From Thermoguttaceae bacterium (GTDB lineage: Bacteria; Planctomycetota; Planctomycetia; Pirellulales; Thermoguttaceae), in assembly GCA_029975295.1 (NCBI GenBank), contig JARKPK010000157.1, positions 1-37,662 on the forward strand: a DNA stretch of 37,662 nt. Reading direction: 5' to 3'. Positions within the stretch are counted from its first letter, which is position 1; each line of letters begins with the position of its first letter. Shown here one piece after another: positions 8,989 through 17,301 of the stretch. The position numbers were made by a program, and so were the translations under genes. Below the pieces are notes generated by a model. The model was not told the DNA's origin. It worked only from the letters and a program-made list of their open reading frames with translations, and searched no databases.

Positions 8989-9583
8989 ACGAAATCGCGG
9001 AGCATGAAACAACGGAAAGTGGAACACGGGCCAAGCGGACGCCGCATGTTATGGCTGCCTCGCTGCGCCGGCGGGCGATTGGCCGATTGCGCCGGCGCGG
9101 TTCCGTGGGTCGTTGGGAAAGTCGTTTTCAAAGCATCGCGGCATGGCCGCCGGCGGCGGCATCAACCGTACGGCCCTGTGCGCCGGGGGCGCCTTCCGGC
9201 AGGCAGGCGAAGATCGCTATCCGCCGGGCTCGGCGGGCCGGCCCGCACAATCGCTACGGGCGATTCAAGCCGAACATCCCTCGGGCCGACCGCGGCGCCC
9301 ATCCCCTCTGCAGCGGTCTTCGCCTCGGCCCCAGAGTGCTATGTTTGCTTGGTTTCGCCGAGGGAGACAAGTGGGCGAGCGTGCCGACGGAAAAACCGGT
9401 TTCAGCGGTCCGGAACTGGAGCCCGAGCGGGCCATTTCCGTGTTTGCAAGCCCGATAAGGCCGACGGAATGGGCGCTGACTTCTGCGCGCAGAACGGCGC
9501 CCTCGCGGAATGGCATTGGTCTTGGCATCCGATCAATCGTCTTTCGCGGCCGCGAAACGCCGGCGCACTGATTGGGAGTTGCG
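8989..9583. other. Intergenic region between ettA and the Hpt gene
   Basis: I see nothing firm in this 595-bp stretch. An ATG-started frame at 9341-9571 (76 codons) ends 12 nt before the Hpt start, but its translation has no family resemblance and its Shine-Dalgarno is weak, so it is not listed as a gene. No repeat or terminator stands out. Confidence 0.4.
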
Positions 9584-9922
9584 ATGAATACTGAGATGGA
9601 AAGCGTCGCGATTTACTCGGATCTTGGCGACGATCCCGACTTGGGCGACCTTGTCGCTCTGTTCGTCGAGGAGATGCCCGATCGGGCCGCGACCATTCGG
9701 TCGCATCACGCCGCCGGAGAACGCGAACTGCTGCGTCGGGCGGCGCATCAACTCAAGGGCGCGGCGGGCAGCTACGGCTTCGCCCCCATCTCGGCCGCGG
9801 CCGCGGAACTCGACATGGCCCTTCGCTCCGGCGCGCCCGACGACCGGATTGCCGCCGGCGTCGAGCGCTTGGTGCATCTGTGCCTCAGCGCGCGGGCAGG
9901 GGTGGGGCCGTCAGGCGTGTGA
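9584..9922 (+). CDS. Stand-alone Hpt (histidine phosphotransfer) protein
   Basis: Hpt domains carry a phosphate on histidine between the receiver domains of a hybrid kinase and a response regulator. The 112-residue product is one four-helix Hpt domain. The motif RRAAHQLKGAAGSYGF places the phospho-accepting His at residue 55, followed by the Lys-Gly and Gly residues that are conserved in the family. The acidic N-terminal helix (DLGDLVALFVEEMPDR) matches the usual Hpt start. The ATG at 9584 follows GGGAG at good spacing. An in-frame TTG at 9572 would add four residues and is less likely. No histidine kinase or receiver gene lies in the window, so its partners are encoded elsewhere. The last residues are not conserved-looking. 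Confidence 0.85.
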   Translation: MNTEMESVAIYSDLGDDPDLGDLVALFVEEMPDRAATIRSHHAAGERELLRRAAHQLKGAAGSYGFAPISAAAAELDMALRSGAPDDRIAAGVERLVHLCLSARAGVGPSGV

Positions 9923-10029
9923 TGGCCGCAGCGGCCGATGGTTTGAATGGGCCCAAGAGAGTTTCTCGGGGCCGCAACGGATGGCCCCAACGCGGGGCGA
10001 ATGTTCGCAACGACTGTCCGATGGCGCGA

Positions 10030-10452
10030 TCATTCGCCGCCGGAGCGTTGGGCCGAACAATGGCCGTCGGCGCACGGCTCGGTGCGTCCGAACCAACGGC
10101 CCCAGCGGTGGCGGTTTCGGGCGAACACGCCATACGCCCATTCGGTGATCGGACGCAGCGGGAACCATCGGGTGGGCGCCGCCAGCCATCGCAGCCCAAC
10201 GGCCTCATAGCAGCGGCGGACCGTTTCTGCGCCGCGAACGACGCTGCCGTCGGGCAAGATGCCGTGCAACTGGGCCGCCACCTCCTCCGCCGTCAGGCCG
10301 AACCGGCTCGGGTCGAAGCCCGGCGATGAAATATCGTCGAACAACAACTTCAATTCCGCGTTGCGCCGCCGCAGCCAGTCGATTTCGCGACGGCAGAACG
10401 GGCAGACCCCGTCGTATAGCACGCGCATTGGCCAGAATTGAGTTTTCGGCAT
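10030..10452 (-). CDS. DUF393 (DCC) thiol-disulfide oxidoreductase-like protein
   Basis: The 140-residue product belongs to the DUF393/DCC family, which has a thioredoxin-like fold. The N-terminus carries the family signature LYDGVCPFC, with a CxxC pair at residues 17 and 20 directly after the DG. Further conserved features are the LDDISSPGFD-like segment, the G-x-V-x-x-G-A-E stretch and the WxxxxPxR region. Most members are uncharacterised, and a redox role is inferred from the CxxC. I chose the ATG at 10452 (MPKTQFWP) because AAGGATGG lies at correct spacing. The ATG three codons upstream abuts the same Shine-Dalgarno. It follows folC on the same strand after a gap of 113 nt and may share its transcript. 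Confidence 0.85.
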   Translation of the reverse strand: MPKTQFWPMRVLYDGVCPFCRREIDWLRRRNAELKLLFDDISSPGFDPSRFGLTAEEVAAQLHGILPDGSVVRGAETVRRCYEAVGLRWLAAPTRWFPLRPITEWAYGVFARNRHRWGRWFGRTEPCADGHCSAQRSGGE

Positions 10453-10565
10453 GGATTCCATCCTTTGCAGGCGGCGCGCGCCGTCGGGCGCTTGTTGCCG
10501 CATCGCGTTTTCGACACGTTGACATCAAGCCAATGCGTTTCCCGGCAGCGCGGGTTGGCGGGCGA

Positions 10566-11936
10566 TTATTGCCCCTCGGCTCGCTCGGCGTCGGCCAGCA
10601 TCGCAGGCCGCAATTCCGCGGCCAAGTAGAACGAACCGGCCGCACAAATCAGGTCGTCGGGGCCGGCTCTTCGCCGAGCTTCGCGGTAGGCGTCTGCCGG
10701 CGCATCGAAGCAAAAGCAGCAATCGAACAACCGTTCGGCCCAGCCCAGCAAACGATCGGCCGGAACCGCCCTGGGATTATTCGTGAAGCGGGTGAGAAAG
10801 GTTTCGTCGAAACTCCCGCGCAGCCGTTCGAGCATGGCGGGCACGTCTTTGTCGGCGGCGGCGGCGAAGATCAGAAACCGCCGCCGCGGGCGAAGCTGCT
10901 CGCCTAGAAAACCGGCCAAAGCTTCCAACGAAGCCGGGTTGTGCGCCCCGTCGAGGATCACCCAGGGACGGCGTCCGAGCAATTCGATCCGCGCCGGGCA
11001 ACGCACTTCGGCCAGCGCCGAAGTCAGGGCCGACGCGGCAATCGGCCGGCCCGCATCGCCAAGCAGCCGGCAAATCATCGCCGCCACCGCGGCGTTGTCC
11101 GCCTGATGCCGCCCCAGCAGCGCCAGCGGCGACCAATCGACCAGCACTTCCGCCTGGGGCGCGCGACACTCGACGCGGATCATCGCCGGCTGGTTCCCGG
11201 CGAGGCTGCCGGGCCGGTAGTCGCATTGCAGCCGGCCGCCCAGTTCCCAAAGCGGCGCACGGCGAATGCGCGCCAGTTGCGCGATCACCTCGGACGGGCC
11301 CGTCGTCAGCGCGCCGCAAACCACCGGAACGCCGGGCTTGATAATGCCGCCCTTTTCCGCGGCAATCTCCTCGACCGTCGCGCCGAGTTGCTGCGTGTGA
11401 TCGAGGCTGATGCTGGTTACGGCCGTGACCAGCGGATCGCACACATTGGTCGAATCGAGCCGTCCGCCCAGTCCCACTTCCAGCACGGCCAACTCCACTT
11501 CGCGCCGCCGGAAATGCTCGAAGGCGAAGGCCGTGAGGATTTCGAAGAACGTGGGGCCTTGCTCGCCGGGAACGCCGGCAGCCGCGCGATCCATCTCTTC
11601 AACGTGGGGGCGCAGCCGGGCCAAGCCGTCGGCCAGTTCCATTTCGCTGCACGGCATGCCGTCGATGGCCACCCGTTCTTCCAGCCGCTGCAAGTGCGGC
11701 GAGGTGAACAGCCCGGTGCGATAGCCCGATCGTCGGGCCGCCCCGGCCACCAGCGCGGCTGTCGATCCCTTGCCCTTGGTGCCGGCAATGTGAACCGCGG
11801 GCAACCCGCGTTGCGGATCGCCCAATCGGGCGCACAGGGCGCGCATGCGATGCAGCTTCAGGCCCGTCTCGTAGGGAATCGACGACGACCGTTCGTAATC
11901 CACCCGTTCGTACAGCCAGCGGATCGACGGGTTCAT
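10566..11936 (-). CDS. folC: Dihydrofolate synthase / folylpolyglutamate synthase FolC
   Basis: FolC uses ATP to add glutamate to dihydropteroate and to folates in the cytoplasm. The 456-residue product is full length. It has the Mur-ligase-type P-loop in HIAGTKGKGST (49-59), the TSPHL motif, the FEILTAFAFEHF segment, the VGLGGRLDSTN motif and SLDHTQQLG. The C-terminal domain starts near residue 310 and contains DGAHNPAS. The start is the ATG at 11936. The gene sits downstream of lysC, with 116 nt between them, so the amino-acid block and folC may be co-transcribed. Nothing in the sequence looks truncated. The two activities (DHFS and FPGS) cannot be separated by sequence reading alone. Confidence 0.93.
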   Translation of the reverse strand: MNPSIRWLYERVDYERSSSIPYETGLKLHRMRALCARLGDPQRGLPAVHIAGTKGKGSTAALVAGAARRSGYRTGLFTSPHLQRLEERVAIDGMPCSEMELADGLARLRPHVEEMDRAAAGVPGEQGPTFFEILTAFAFEHFRRREVELAVLEVGLGGRLDSTNVCDPLVTAVTSISLDHTQQLGATVEEIAAEKGGIIKPGVPVVCGALTTGPSEVIAQLARIRRAPLWELGGRLQCDYRPGSLAGNQPAMIRVECRAPQAEVLVDWSPLALLGRHQADNAAVAAMICRLLGDAGRPIAASALTSALAEVRCPARIELLGRRPWVILDGAHNPASLEALAGFLGEQLRPRRRFLIFAAAADKDVPAMLERLRGSFDETFLTRFTNNPRAVPADRLLGWAERLFDCCFCFDAPADAYREARRRAGPDDLICAAGSFYLAAELRPAMLADAERAEGQ

Positions 11937-12052
11937 CGACGAACGGCCTCGGTTTCAAGCAGCGAAGCTCGGCCGGCCTTCGCGCGGACGCCCGGCGAAG
12001 CCGCCGCAATGCGGACGGGAGAGCAATTTCGCTCCGCGGCGCGCCGAAGCGA

Positions 12053-13831
12053 TTACACCAGCGCCTCGGCGAACTCGCGGCGGAGCACATCGACGGCTTT
12101 GGCCCCGTGCGCGCCGGCAATCACTACGTTGATCCGCACTTCACTGGTGCTGATCATTTCCACGTTCATGCCGGCCTCGGCCAAGGCGCGGAACATGCGG
12201 GCGGCCACGTCGGTGTGGCTTTTCATGCCAATGCCGAACACCGAAAGCTTCGCCACCTTGGGCGAGCTTGCCGGGGCGGGTGATCCGAGCAGCTTGGCCA
12301 AATCGGCCGCCTTGACCGCTGCGCGTTGATAATCGGCCTGGGGCACCGTGAAACTGATGTTGGCCTGCCCTTCGTTGCCCACGCTTTGAACGATCATGTC
12401 CACATTGATGCCGGCCTCGGCAATCTCGTCGAAGCATTGCGCGGCCAAACCCGGACGGTCGGGAACATCGACCAGCGTGACTCGCGCCTGGCTCTCGTCG
12501 AGGGTGATGTCTTCGATGATCAAGTCTTCCATCCGTTCGAGCCGGGCCAGCAGCTCCTTGGTGTGGTTGCGGCGGTCGGCGGCTCCGGCCCCTTCGCCCG
12601 GAGCGGCCGCGTTGGGCGGCGCAATCGACAAGCCGAACGCCTCGTGCACCGTGCGCAACGCTTCCTGCGCGAAGTCGCGGGCGACAAGCACCGAGATCTT
12701 GATCTCGCTGGTGGTGATCATGTCGATGTTGATGCCCTTCTCGGCCAAGGCCCGAAACATGGTTCGGGCCACACCCGGCTGGGTGGCCATTCCCAGGCCC
12801 ACAACCGACACCTTCGACACGTCGTCGTCATACGAAACGCTTTCGGCGCCGAGCTGCTGCGAAACTTGTTCGACCACCTTGCGGACCGACGGCAACTCGT
12901 CGCGCGGCACCGTGAAGGAAATGTCCGCCTTTCCGCCCGCCCCCACGTTCTGCACGATCATGTCCATCGGCACTTTGGCGGCCGCCACCTGGGCAAACAC
13001 CTGAGCAGCCACGCCGGGCCGGTCGGGCAGGCCGCGAAGCGTGACCCGGGCTTCATTCTTGATCACCGCGGCGCCGCACACCGGTTGATTCGGCGCCTCG
13101 GGTTGGGCCACGATGAACGTCCCCGGCACATCGCTGAAACTGCTGCGAACATGAACGGGCGTGCTGAACTTCTTGGCGAACTCGATCGAACGATTGTGCA
13201 TCACGCCCGCCCCGGCCGTGGCCAACTCGAGCATCTCGTCGTAGCTGATGCGGTTGGTTTTGCGGGCCTCGGGCACCAACCGCGGATCGGTGGTGTAAAC
13301 GCCGTCCACGTCGGTGTAGATTTCGCACGCGTCGGCGTTCAGGGCGGCGGCCAAAGCCACGGCCGTGGTGTCGCTACCGCCGCGGCCCAGGGTGGTGATG
13401 TTGAAGTCGTCGTCAATCCCCTGAAACCCCGCGGCGATGACGATCTTGCCCGATTCCAACGCGCGGCGCAATCGCTCGGTGGAAATCGAACGAATGCGCG
13501 CCTTCGTATGGGTGCTGTCGGTCACAATACCCATTTGCGCGCCGGTCATGCTGATCGCTTCGTGACCCAGCGAATGAATCGCCATGGCCATCAACGAGAT
13601 CGACACCTGCTCGCCGGTCGAAAGGAGCATGTCCATTTCGCGGGCCGCGGGCGTTTCCGTGATCTGTTTGGCCAGGCCGATCAATTCGTCGGTGGTGTGG
13701 CCCATCGCACTGACGACCACCACCACTTGATTGCCTTCCATTTTGGCGCGAATGGCTTTTCGGGCAGCCGCCAAAATCTTATTGCTGTCCGCAACGCTCG
13801 TTCCGCCGAACTTCTGCACGATCAACGGCAT
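12053..13831 (-). CDS. lysC: Aspartate kinase with four ACT domains
   Basis: Aspartate kinase phosphorylates aspartate, the first step toward lysine, threonine and methionine. The 592-residue product has an N-terminal kinase domain with KFGGTSV (7-13), VSAMGHTTDELI, the STGEQVS motif, and GRGGSDTTAVALAAAL followed by YTDVDGVYTTDPR. From about residue 265 there are two successive ACT pairs. The related sequences MDMIVQNVG and VDMIVQSVG, and INIDMITTSEIKISV and MNVEMISTSEVRINV, show that the regulatory region is duplicated. Common bacterial enzymes of this class have about 400 residues and one ACT pair; four-ACT versions are known, for example in cyanobacteria. Start: the ATG at 13831 follows AGAGGG by 8 nt, whereas the GTG two codons upstream is too close. 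Feedback by lysine and/or threonine is expected from family knowledge. Confidence 0.94.
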   Translation of the reverse strand: MPLIVQKFGGTSVADSNKILAAARKAIRAKMEGNQVVVVVSAMGHTTDELIGLAKQITETPAAREMDMLLSTGEQVSISLMAMAIHSLGHEAISMTGAQMGIVTDSTHTKARIRSISTERLRRALESGKIVIAAGFQGIDDDFNITTLGRGGSDTTAVALAAALNADACEIYTDVDGVYTTDPRLVPEARKTNRISYDEMLELATAGAGVMHNRSIEFAKKFSTPVHVRSSFSDVPGTFIVAQPEAPNQPVCGAAVIKNEARVTLRGLPDRPGVAAQVFAQVAAAKVPMDMIVQNVGAGGKADISFTVPRDELPSVRKVVEQVSQQLGAESVSYDDDVSKVSVVGLGMATQPGVARTMFRALAEKGINIDMITTSEIKISVLVARDFAQEALRTVHEAFGLSIAPPNAAAPGEGAGAADRRNHTKELLARLERMEDLIIEDITLDESQARVTLVDVPDRPGLAAQCFDEIAEAGINVDMIVQSVGNEGQANISFTVPQADYQRAAVKAADLAKLLGSPAPASSPKVAKLSVFGIGMKSHTDVAARMFRALAEAGMNVEMISTSEVRINVVIAGAHGAKAVDVLRREFAEALV

Positions 13832-14271
13832 GACCACAACCCTCTGCTGACCCCCAATGCGGCGTCAGACATCGAAATAAGGTGAAAGAGAACCCGACAA
13901 CCGAAGCCGGCGCACACCGCCAGCGCCCACCGCTCGCTGCCAGCCGCCCAACATCGCCATTGCTAATGATCCCCTCGGCAATTATTAGGCGCGATGAATC
14001 GAATATCTTATCATACCCCTACCGCTTGCCAAGTGCGAAAACCGGCGCGCGTCGCCCGTTGCCTCGCACCGGTCCCTGGCCCTCGAATCGCTTCCATTTT
14101 GTGCGCCGGCGGACGGGCGGGCAGGCCTATGCGGCCGACTGAATCGCCAACCGGGCAACAGAACGGGTTGCCCAATGGAGTCTGAGCGGATGTTCGCTGC
14201 GGCGAGCCACGTTTGATGCGGGCCTTTCGGCGGGAATCGGATGCGGTGCCGATCCGATCGCGACCTATTCA
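13832..14271. other. Intergenic region upstream of lysC
   Basis: The 440-bp gap between the ApgM-like gene and lysC has an AT-rich patch at about 13958-14016 in otherwise GC-rich DNA. It holds a promoter candidate for lysC, listed separately. I looked for a lysine riboswitch and did not see its conserved purine-rich core. No gene is supported. Confidence 0.4.
14005..14032 (-). promoter_or_regulatory. Candidate sigma-70 promoter for lysC
   Basis: On the minus strand TTGGCA (14027-14032) and TAAGAT (14005-14010) are separated by 16 nt within the AT-rich patch. This would start lysC separately from the upstream hom unit, with a leader of about 170 nt. Confidence 0.4.
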
Positions 14272-15486
14272 CTACTTTAGGGGGGCTCGGCCAACAAAGT
14301 GCTCCATCAGCTTCCAACCCTCGGCGAAAACCAGCGACGATCGGGCGGCCGACGCTTCGTCGTACGTCGCGCTGCCGTCCGGCCTGATGTCGCTTCCGGC
14401 AATGGCGGCCGGCACGTCGCCGTAGCTGTGGGTTTTGGTGCGGAGCGGGGTCGGGTGGTCGGGCGAGATGAGCAGCCGGTACTGTCCGAAGCCCCGCAGC
14501 GCCTTCCAAACGGGGGCGACGATCTTCGCGTCGATTTCCTCCAACGCCTTCACCTTGGCTTCTGCGTCGCCCTCGTGCGAGGCTTCGTCGGGCGCCTCGA
14601 CATGCACGCAAACCAGATCGAATTCGTTCAAGGCCTCAACGGCGTATCGGCCCTTGGCCGCGTAATCCGTGTCGGTGTAGCCGGTGGCGCCGGGCACCTC
14701 GATCCGCTTCCAGCCCAACAGCGCCGCCAAGCCGCGGAGCAGATCGACGGCCGTGATCATCGCTCCGCAGACGCCAAAGCGTTCACGGAACGGGGCCAAC
14801 TGCGGCGTACTGCCCAAGCCCCAAAGCCAGACGTGGGTGGCCGGCGGTTTTCCGGCTGCCATGCGCGCCGTGTTGACCGGATGATCGGCGAAAAGGCCTT
14901 CCGACGCATTCATCAGCTCGACGAGCAAATCGCTGCCCGGCCCGCGGGGATAATCGTCGAGCACGCTCTTGTCGGTCAGGTCGTGGGGCGGAGTGGTGTG
15001 GGTGTCGCGGGAAAACGGCGCCGGCCCGCCGGCCGACCGATGAATCAGCAGGTTGCGGTAGCTGACGCCGGGATAGAACTGCCAACGGGGCCCGCCGAGG
15101 CTCTGCTGGGCGGTGCGGAGCAGCTCGGCCGCTTCTTCGGTGGAGATCTGGCCGGCCGTGTAACTCTTCATCACTTGGTCTTCCACCGTCACCAAGTTGC
15201 AGCGGATGGCCCAGTCGTTCGGCCCGAGTTGCAGCCCTTGGGCGGCTGCTTCCAGCGGCGCCCGGCCCGTGTAATATCGGTGTGGATCGTACCCCAACAG
15301 GCTCAAATTCGCCACGTCGGAACCGGCGGGCAGATCGGCGGGGGTGTTGTTGGCGCGGGCAACCACCCCGGCGGCGGCAACGGCGTCCATGTGGGGAAGT
15401 TTCGCGGCCTGCAATGGGGTGCGGCCCCCGAGTCCGTCTTGAGGCTCGTCGGCGGCGCCGTCGGGGATGATAATCGCGTATTTCAT
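14272..15486 (-). CDS. ApgM-like phosphotransferase, proposed homoserine kinase
   Basis: The 404-residue product belongs to the cofactor-independent phosphoglycerate mutase family of the ApgM type (alkaline phosphatase superfamily). Metal-site motifs are intact: IPDGAAD (Asp9), AGSDVANLSLLGYDP (Ser56, the expected phosphorylated residue), DEASHEGD (300-307) and SPDHPTP (341-347), with THSYGDVP next. One subgroup of this family has been proposed as homoserine kinase, on the basis of gene linkage to threonine genes. Here the gene lies 73 nt downstream of hom and upstream of lysC, and no GHMP-type thrB is in the window. I therefore favour homoserine to O-phosphohomoserine, with phosphoglycerate mutase as the alternative. 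The ATG at 15486 is preceded by GAGGTG. The in-frame extension upstream has no family similarity. Confidence 0.85.
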   Translation of the reverse strand: MKYAIIIPDGAADEPQDGLGGRTPLQAAKLPHMDAVAAAGVVARANNTPADLPAGSDVANLSLLGYDPHRYYTGRAPLEAAAQGLQLGPNDWAIRCNLVTVEDQVMKSYTAGQISTEEAAELLRTAQQSLGGPRWQFYPGVSYRNLLIHRSAGGPAPFSRDTHTTPPHDLTDKSVLDDYPRGPGSDLLVELMNASEGLFADHPVNTARMAAGKPPATHVWLWGLGSTPQLAPFRERFGVCGAMITAVDLLRGLAALLGWKRIEVPGATGYTDTDYAAKGRYAVEALNEFDLVCVHVEAPDEASHEGDAEAKVKALEEIDAKIVAPVWKALRGFGQYRLLISPDHPTPLRTKTHSYGDVPAAIAGSDIRPDGSATYDEASAARSSLVFAEGWKLMEHFVGRAPLK

Positions 15487-15559
15487 AACACCTCGAAGAA
15501 AGGAAAACCTTCCGCGGTTGCGGCTTGGCCCGGCCGTCGCCGGCGGTCGTCGCCGACGA

Positions 15560-16861
15560 TCAGTCGCGGACTCGCAATCGCACACTGCCGGCGTGAACGC
15601 AGGGCAGGCTCTCGATCTCTTTCAACGCGGCATCGACCACGCCGTTGGGCGCCGCGTGGGTCATGATGATCAGCGGCACCGTGCCCGAGGCGTTGTCGCC
15701 CGCCTCGTGCTGGATGATCGAGGCGATAGAGATGTTCCGCCGCCCGAGGATGCCGGCGATTTCCGCCATTACCCCGGGGCGATCGTCCACGTTGAACCGC
15801 AGATAGAACCGTCCGGAAATGGCCGCCGGCTGCCGTGTGGCCACTTGGGCGGGGCGTTGATCCGACCACAATTCGAGCGCCCGGAAGGTGAGCGTGGTGC
15901 GGCCGACCACGGTGCTGATCAGGTCGGCGGTTACGGCCGACGCCGTCGGCATTTGGCCGGCGCCCTGGCCCTGGAAGAACACGCGTCCCACCACGTCGCC
16001 CACGACGCGCACGGCGTTGAACGCGCCGCGAACCTCGGCTAACGGCGAACCGTGGCGGACCAACGTGGGCGACACATGGAGTTCCAGGCCCTCGGGGGTC
16101 AGATCACCGACGGCCAACAGCTTGATGCGGTAGCCCAGCTCCTGAGCGAAGCGAATGTCGGCGATATCGACGGAGTCGATTCCCACCCGCGGAATCTCGC
16201 GCCAACTGAGCCGCGTGCCGAAGGCCAGATGGGCCAAGATGGCCAGCTTTTGGGCGGCGTCGGAGCCGTCCACGTCCATGGCCGGATTCGCCTCGGCGTA
16301 GCCGAGCCGCTGCGCCTCGGCCACGGCCGAACGGTAGTCGGCCTGCTGCTCCTCCATCCGCGTGAGAATGAAATTGCTCGTGCCGTTCAGGATTGCGTGG
16401 ATCGAAAGAATCTGATTCGCCGTGAGCGACTCGCTCATCGCCGCGATGATCGGAATGCCGCCGGCCACCGCCGCTTCGAAGGCGATTGTCCGCCCCAGGG
16501 CCCGTGCGCGATCGAACAGTTCCGGGCCGTGCTCGGCCAGCAGCGCTTTGTTGGCGGTGACGATGTTCTTGCCCGCCTCAAGCATCTTCAGCATGATCGT
16601 CCGTTCGGGCTCCAGTCCGCCGATCAGTTGCACCACATGCTCGATCGACCGATCGGAAAGCACCGACTCGACATTGTCGGTCAGCAGACCATCGGGCAGG
16701 GCCACATTCCGCGGCCGAACCAGGTCTTTGTCCACCACGCGAACCAATTCCACCGGCCGGCCCGCATGCCGCGCAATCCGCGGGCCCTGTTCCAAAAGCA
16801 GCTTCGCCACGCCGGAGCCGATCGTGCCGAATCCGATAATCGCCACCTTCACCGGTTCCAT
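15560..16861 (-). CDS. hom: Homoserine dehydrogenase
   Basis: Hom reduces aspartate semialdehyde to homoserine with NAD(P)H, committing carbon to threonine and methionine. The 433-residue product has an N-terminal Rossmann fold (VAIIGFGTIGSGV, with GFGTIG at about 10-15). It also has the TANKALLA segment and the catalytic-domain motif EAAVAGGIPII followed by ILNGTSNFIL. AEANPAMDVDGSDAAQKLAILA supplies the active-site Asp/Lys region. A C-terminal ACT domain (about 355-430, FNVDDRPGVMAEIAGIL) implies allosteric control, usually by threonine. The ATG at 16861 has GAGG 6 nt upstream; an in-frame ATG 17 codons earlier lacks this. The gene leads the block hom, ApgM-like, lysC. Confidence 0.95.
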   Translation of the reverse strand: MEPVKVAIIGFGTIGSGVAKLLLEQGPRIARHAGRPVELVRVVDKDLVRPRNVALPDGLLTDNVESVLSDRSIEHVVQLIGGLEPERTIMLKMLEAGKNIVTANKALLAEHGPELFDRARALGRTIAFEAAVAGGIPIIAAMSESLTANQILSIHAILNGTSNFILTRMEEQQADYRSAVAEAQRLGYAEANPAMDVDGSDAAQKLAILAHLAFGTRLSWREIPRVGIDSVDIADIRFAQELGYRIKLLAVGDLTPEGLELHVSPTLVRHGSPLAEVRGAFNAVRVVGDVVGRVFFQGQGAGQMPTASAVTADLISTVVGRTTLTFRALELWSDQRPAQVATRQPAAISGRFYLRFNVDDRPGVMAEIAGILGRRNISIASIIQHEAGDNASGTVPLIIMTHAAPNGVVDAALKEIESLPCVHAGSVRLRVRD

Positions 16862-17301
16862 AAGAAACCTCGGTTCCAAGAGTTGCCGTCCGATCGAATG
16901 AGAATTGTTCATCGTAGGTTACCGTCACGGCGATCGTCAAGGCCGCGGCGCCCTAGCAGGCTGGGCGATTGTCAGCGTAGAATAAGGGTTTCGATTTGTT
17001 CGGGCGGTTGCCGAGCGGGCGGCTCGGTGCGCAGTGCGGCGGCGACCGACGCACCACGATTCCGCCAACCAACAGCCGCGATCGGTGCGAGAAACGGCGG
17101 CCAGAGGCCGAGGCGCGCTGCGATCAAGATCGATCGGGCTGGCGCAGCGGCCGGGTTGCATTGCGCATCTGCGGGGCGATCCGACGACCGGTTGGTCCTC
17201 CGGCCCGCTTGGGCCGACGGTCGCGTTCCGCGGTTTTGTTCCGCTTGGGTCGGCCCTTGAACAGTGTTGCACTGAGACACAACTGAGGCGCGCAGTCAAT
17301 C
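16862..17301. other. Divergent intergenic region between hom and the ABC-2 operon
   Basis: The 440-bp divergent gap carries a good promoter candidate for hom (listed separately). The plus-strand ABC gene has no clear promoter or Shine-Dalgarno here. No gene is supported. Confidence 0.4.
16911..16940 (-). promoter_or_regulatory. Candidate sigma-70 promoter for hom
   Basis: On the minus strand TTGACG (16935-16940) is followed after 18 nt by TACGAT (16911-16916). The -10 ends about 50 nt before the hom ATG, a normal leader length. Of the promoters listed here it has one of the better -35 boxes. Confidence 0.5.

Noticed and set aside
7273-9027. Long open frame (584 codons) on the minus strand opposite ettA
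   Set aside because: No domain is visible and the plus-strand EttA is full length with all motifs.
9341-9571. 76-codon ATG-started frame before the Hpt gene
   Set aside because: Composition is not protein-like, no family is recognised and the upstream GAGTG is a poor Shine-Dalgarno.
13832-14271. Possible lysine riboswitch upstream of lysC
   Set aside because: No conserved core or terminator-antiterminator pair is visible; only an ordinary promoter candidate is seen.
16862-16912. Upstream start for hom giving an N-terminus with LEPRFLM, resembling the planctomycete export motif
   Set aside because: The Rossmann fold starts directly at the later ATG, which has GAGG at proper spacing; Hom is cytoplasmic, so the resemblance is chance.
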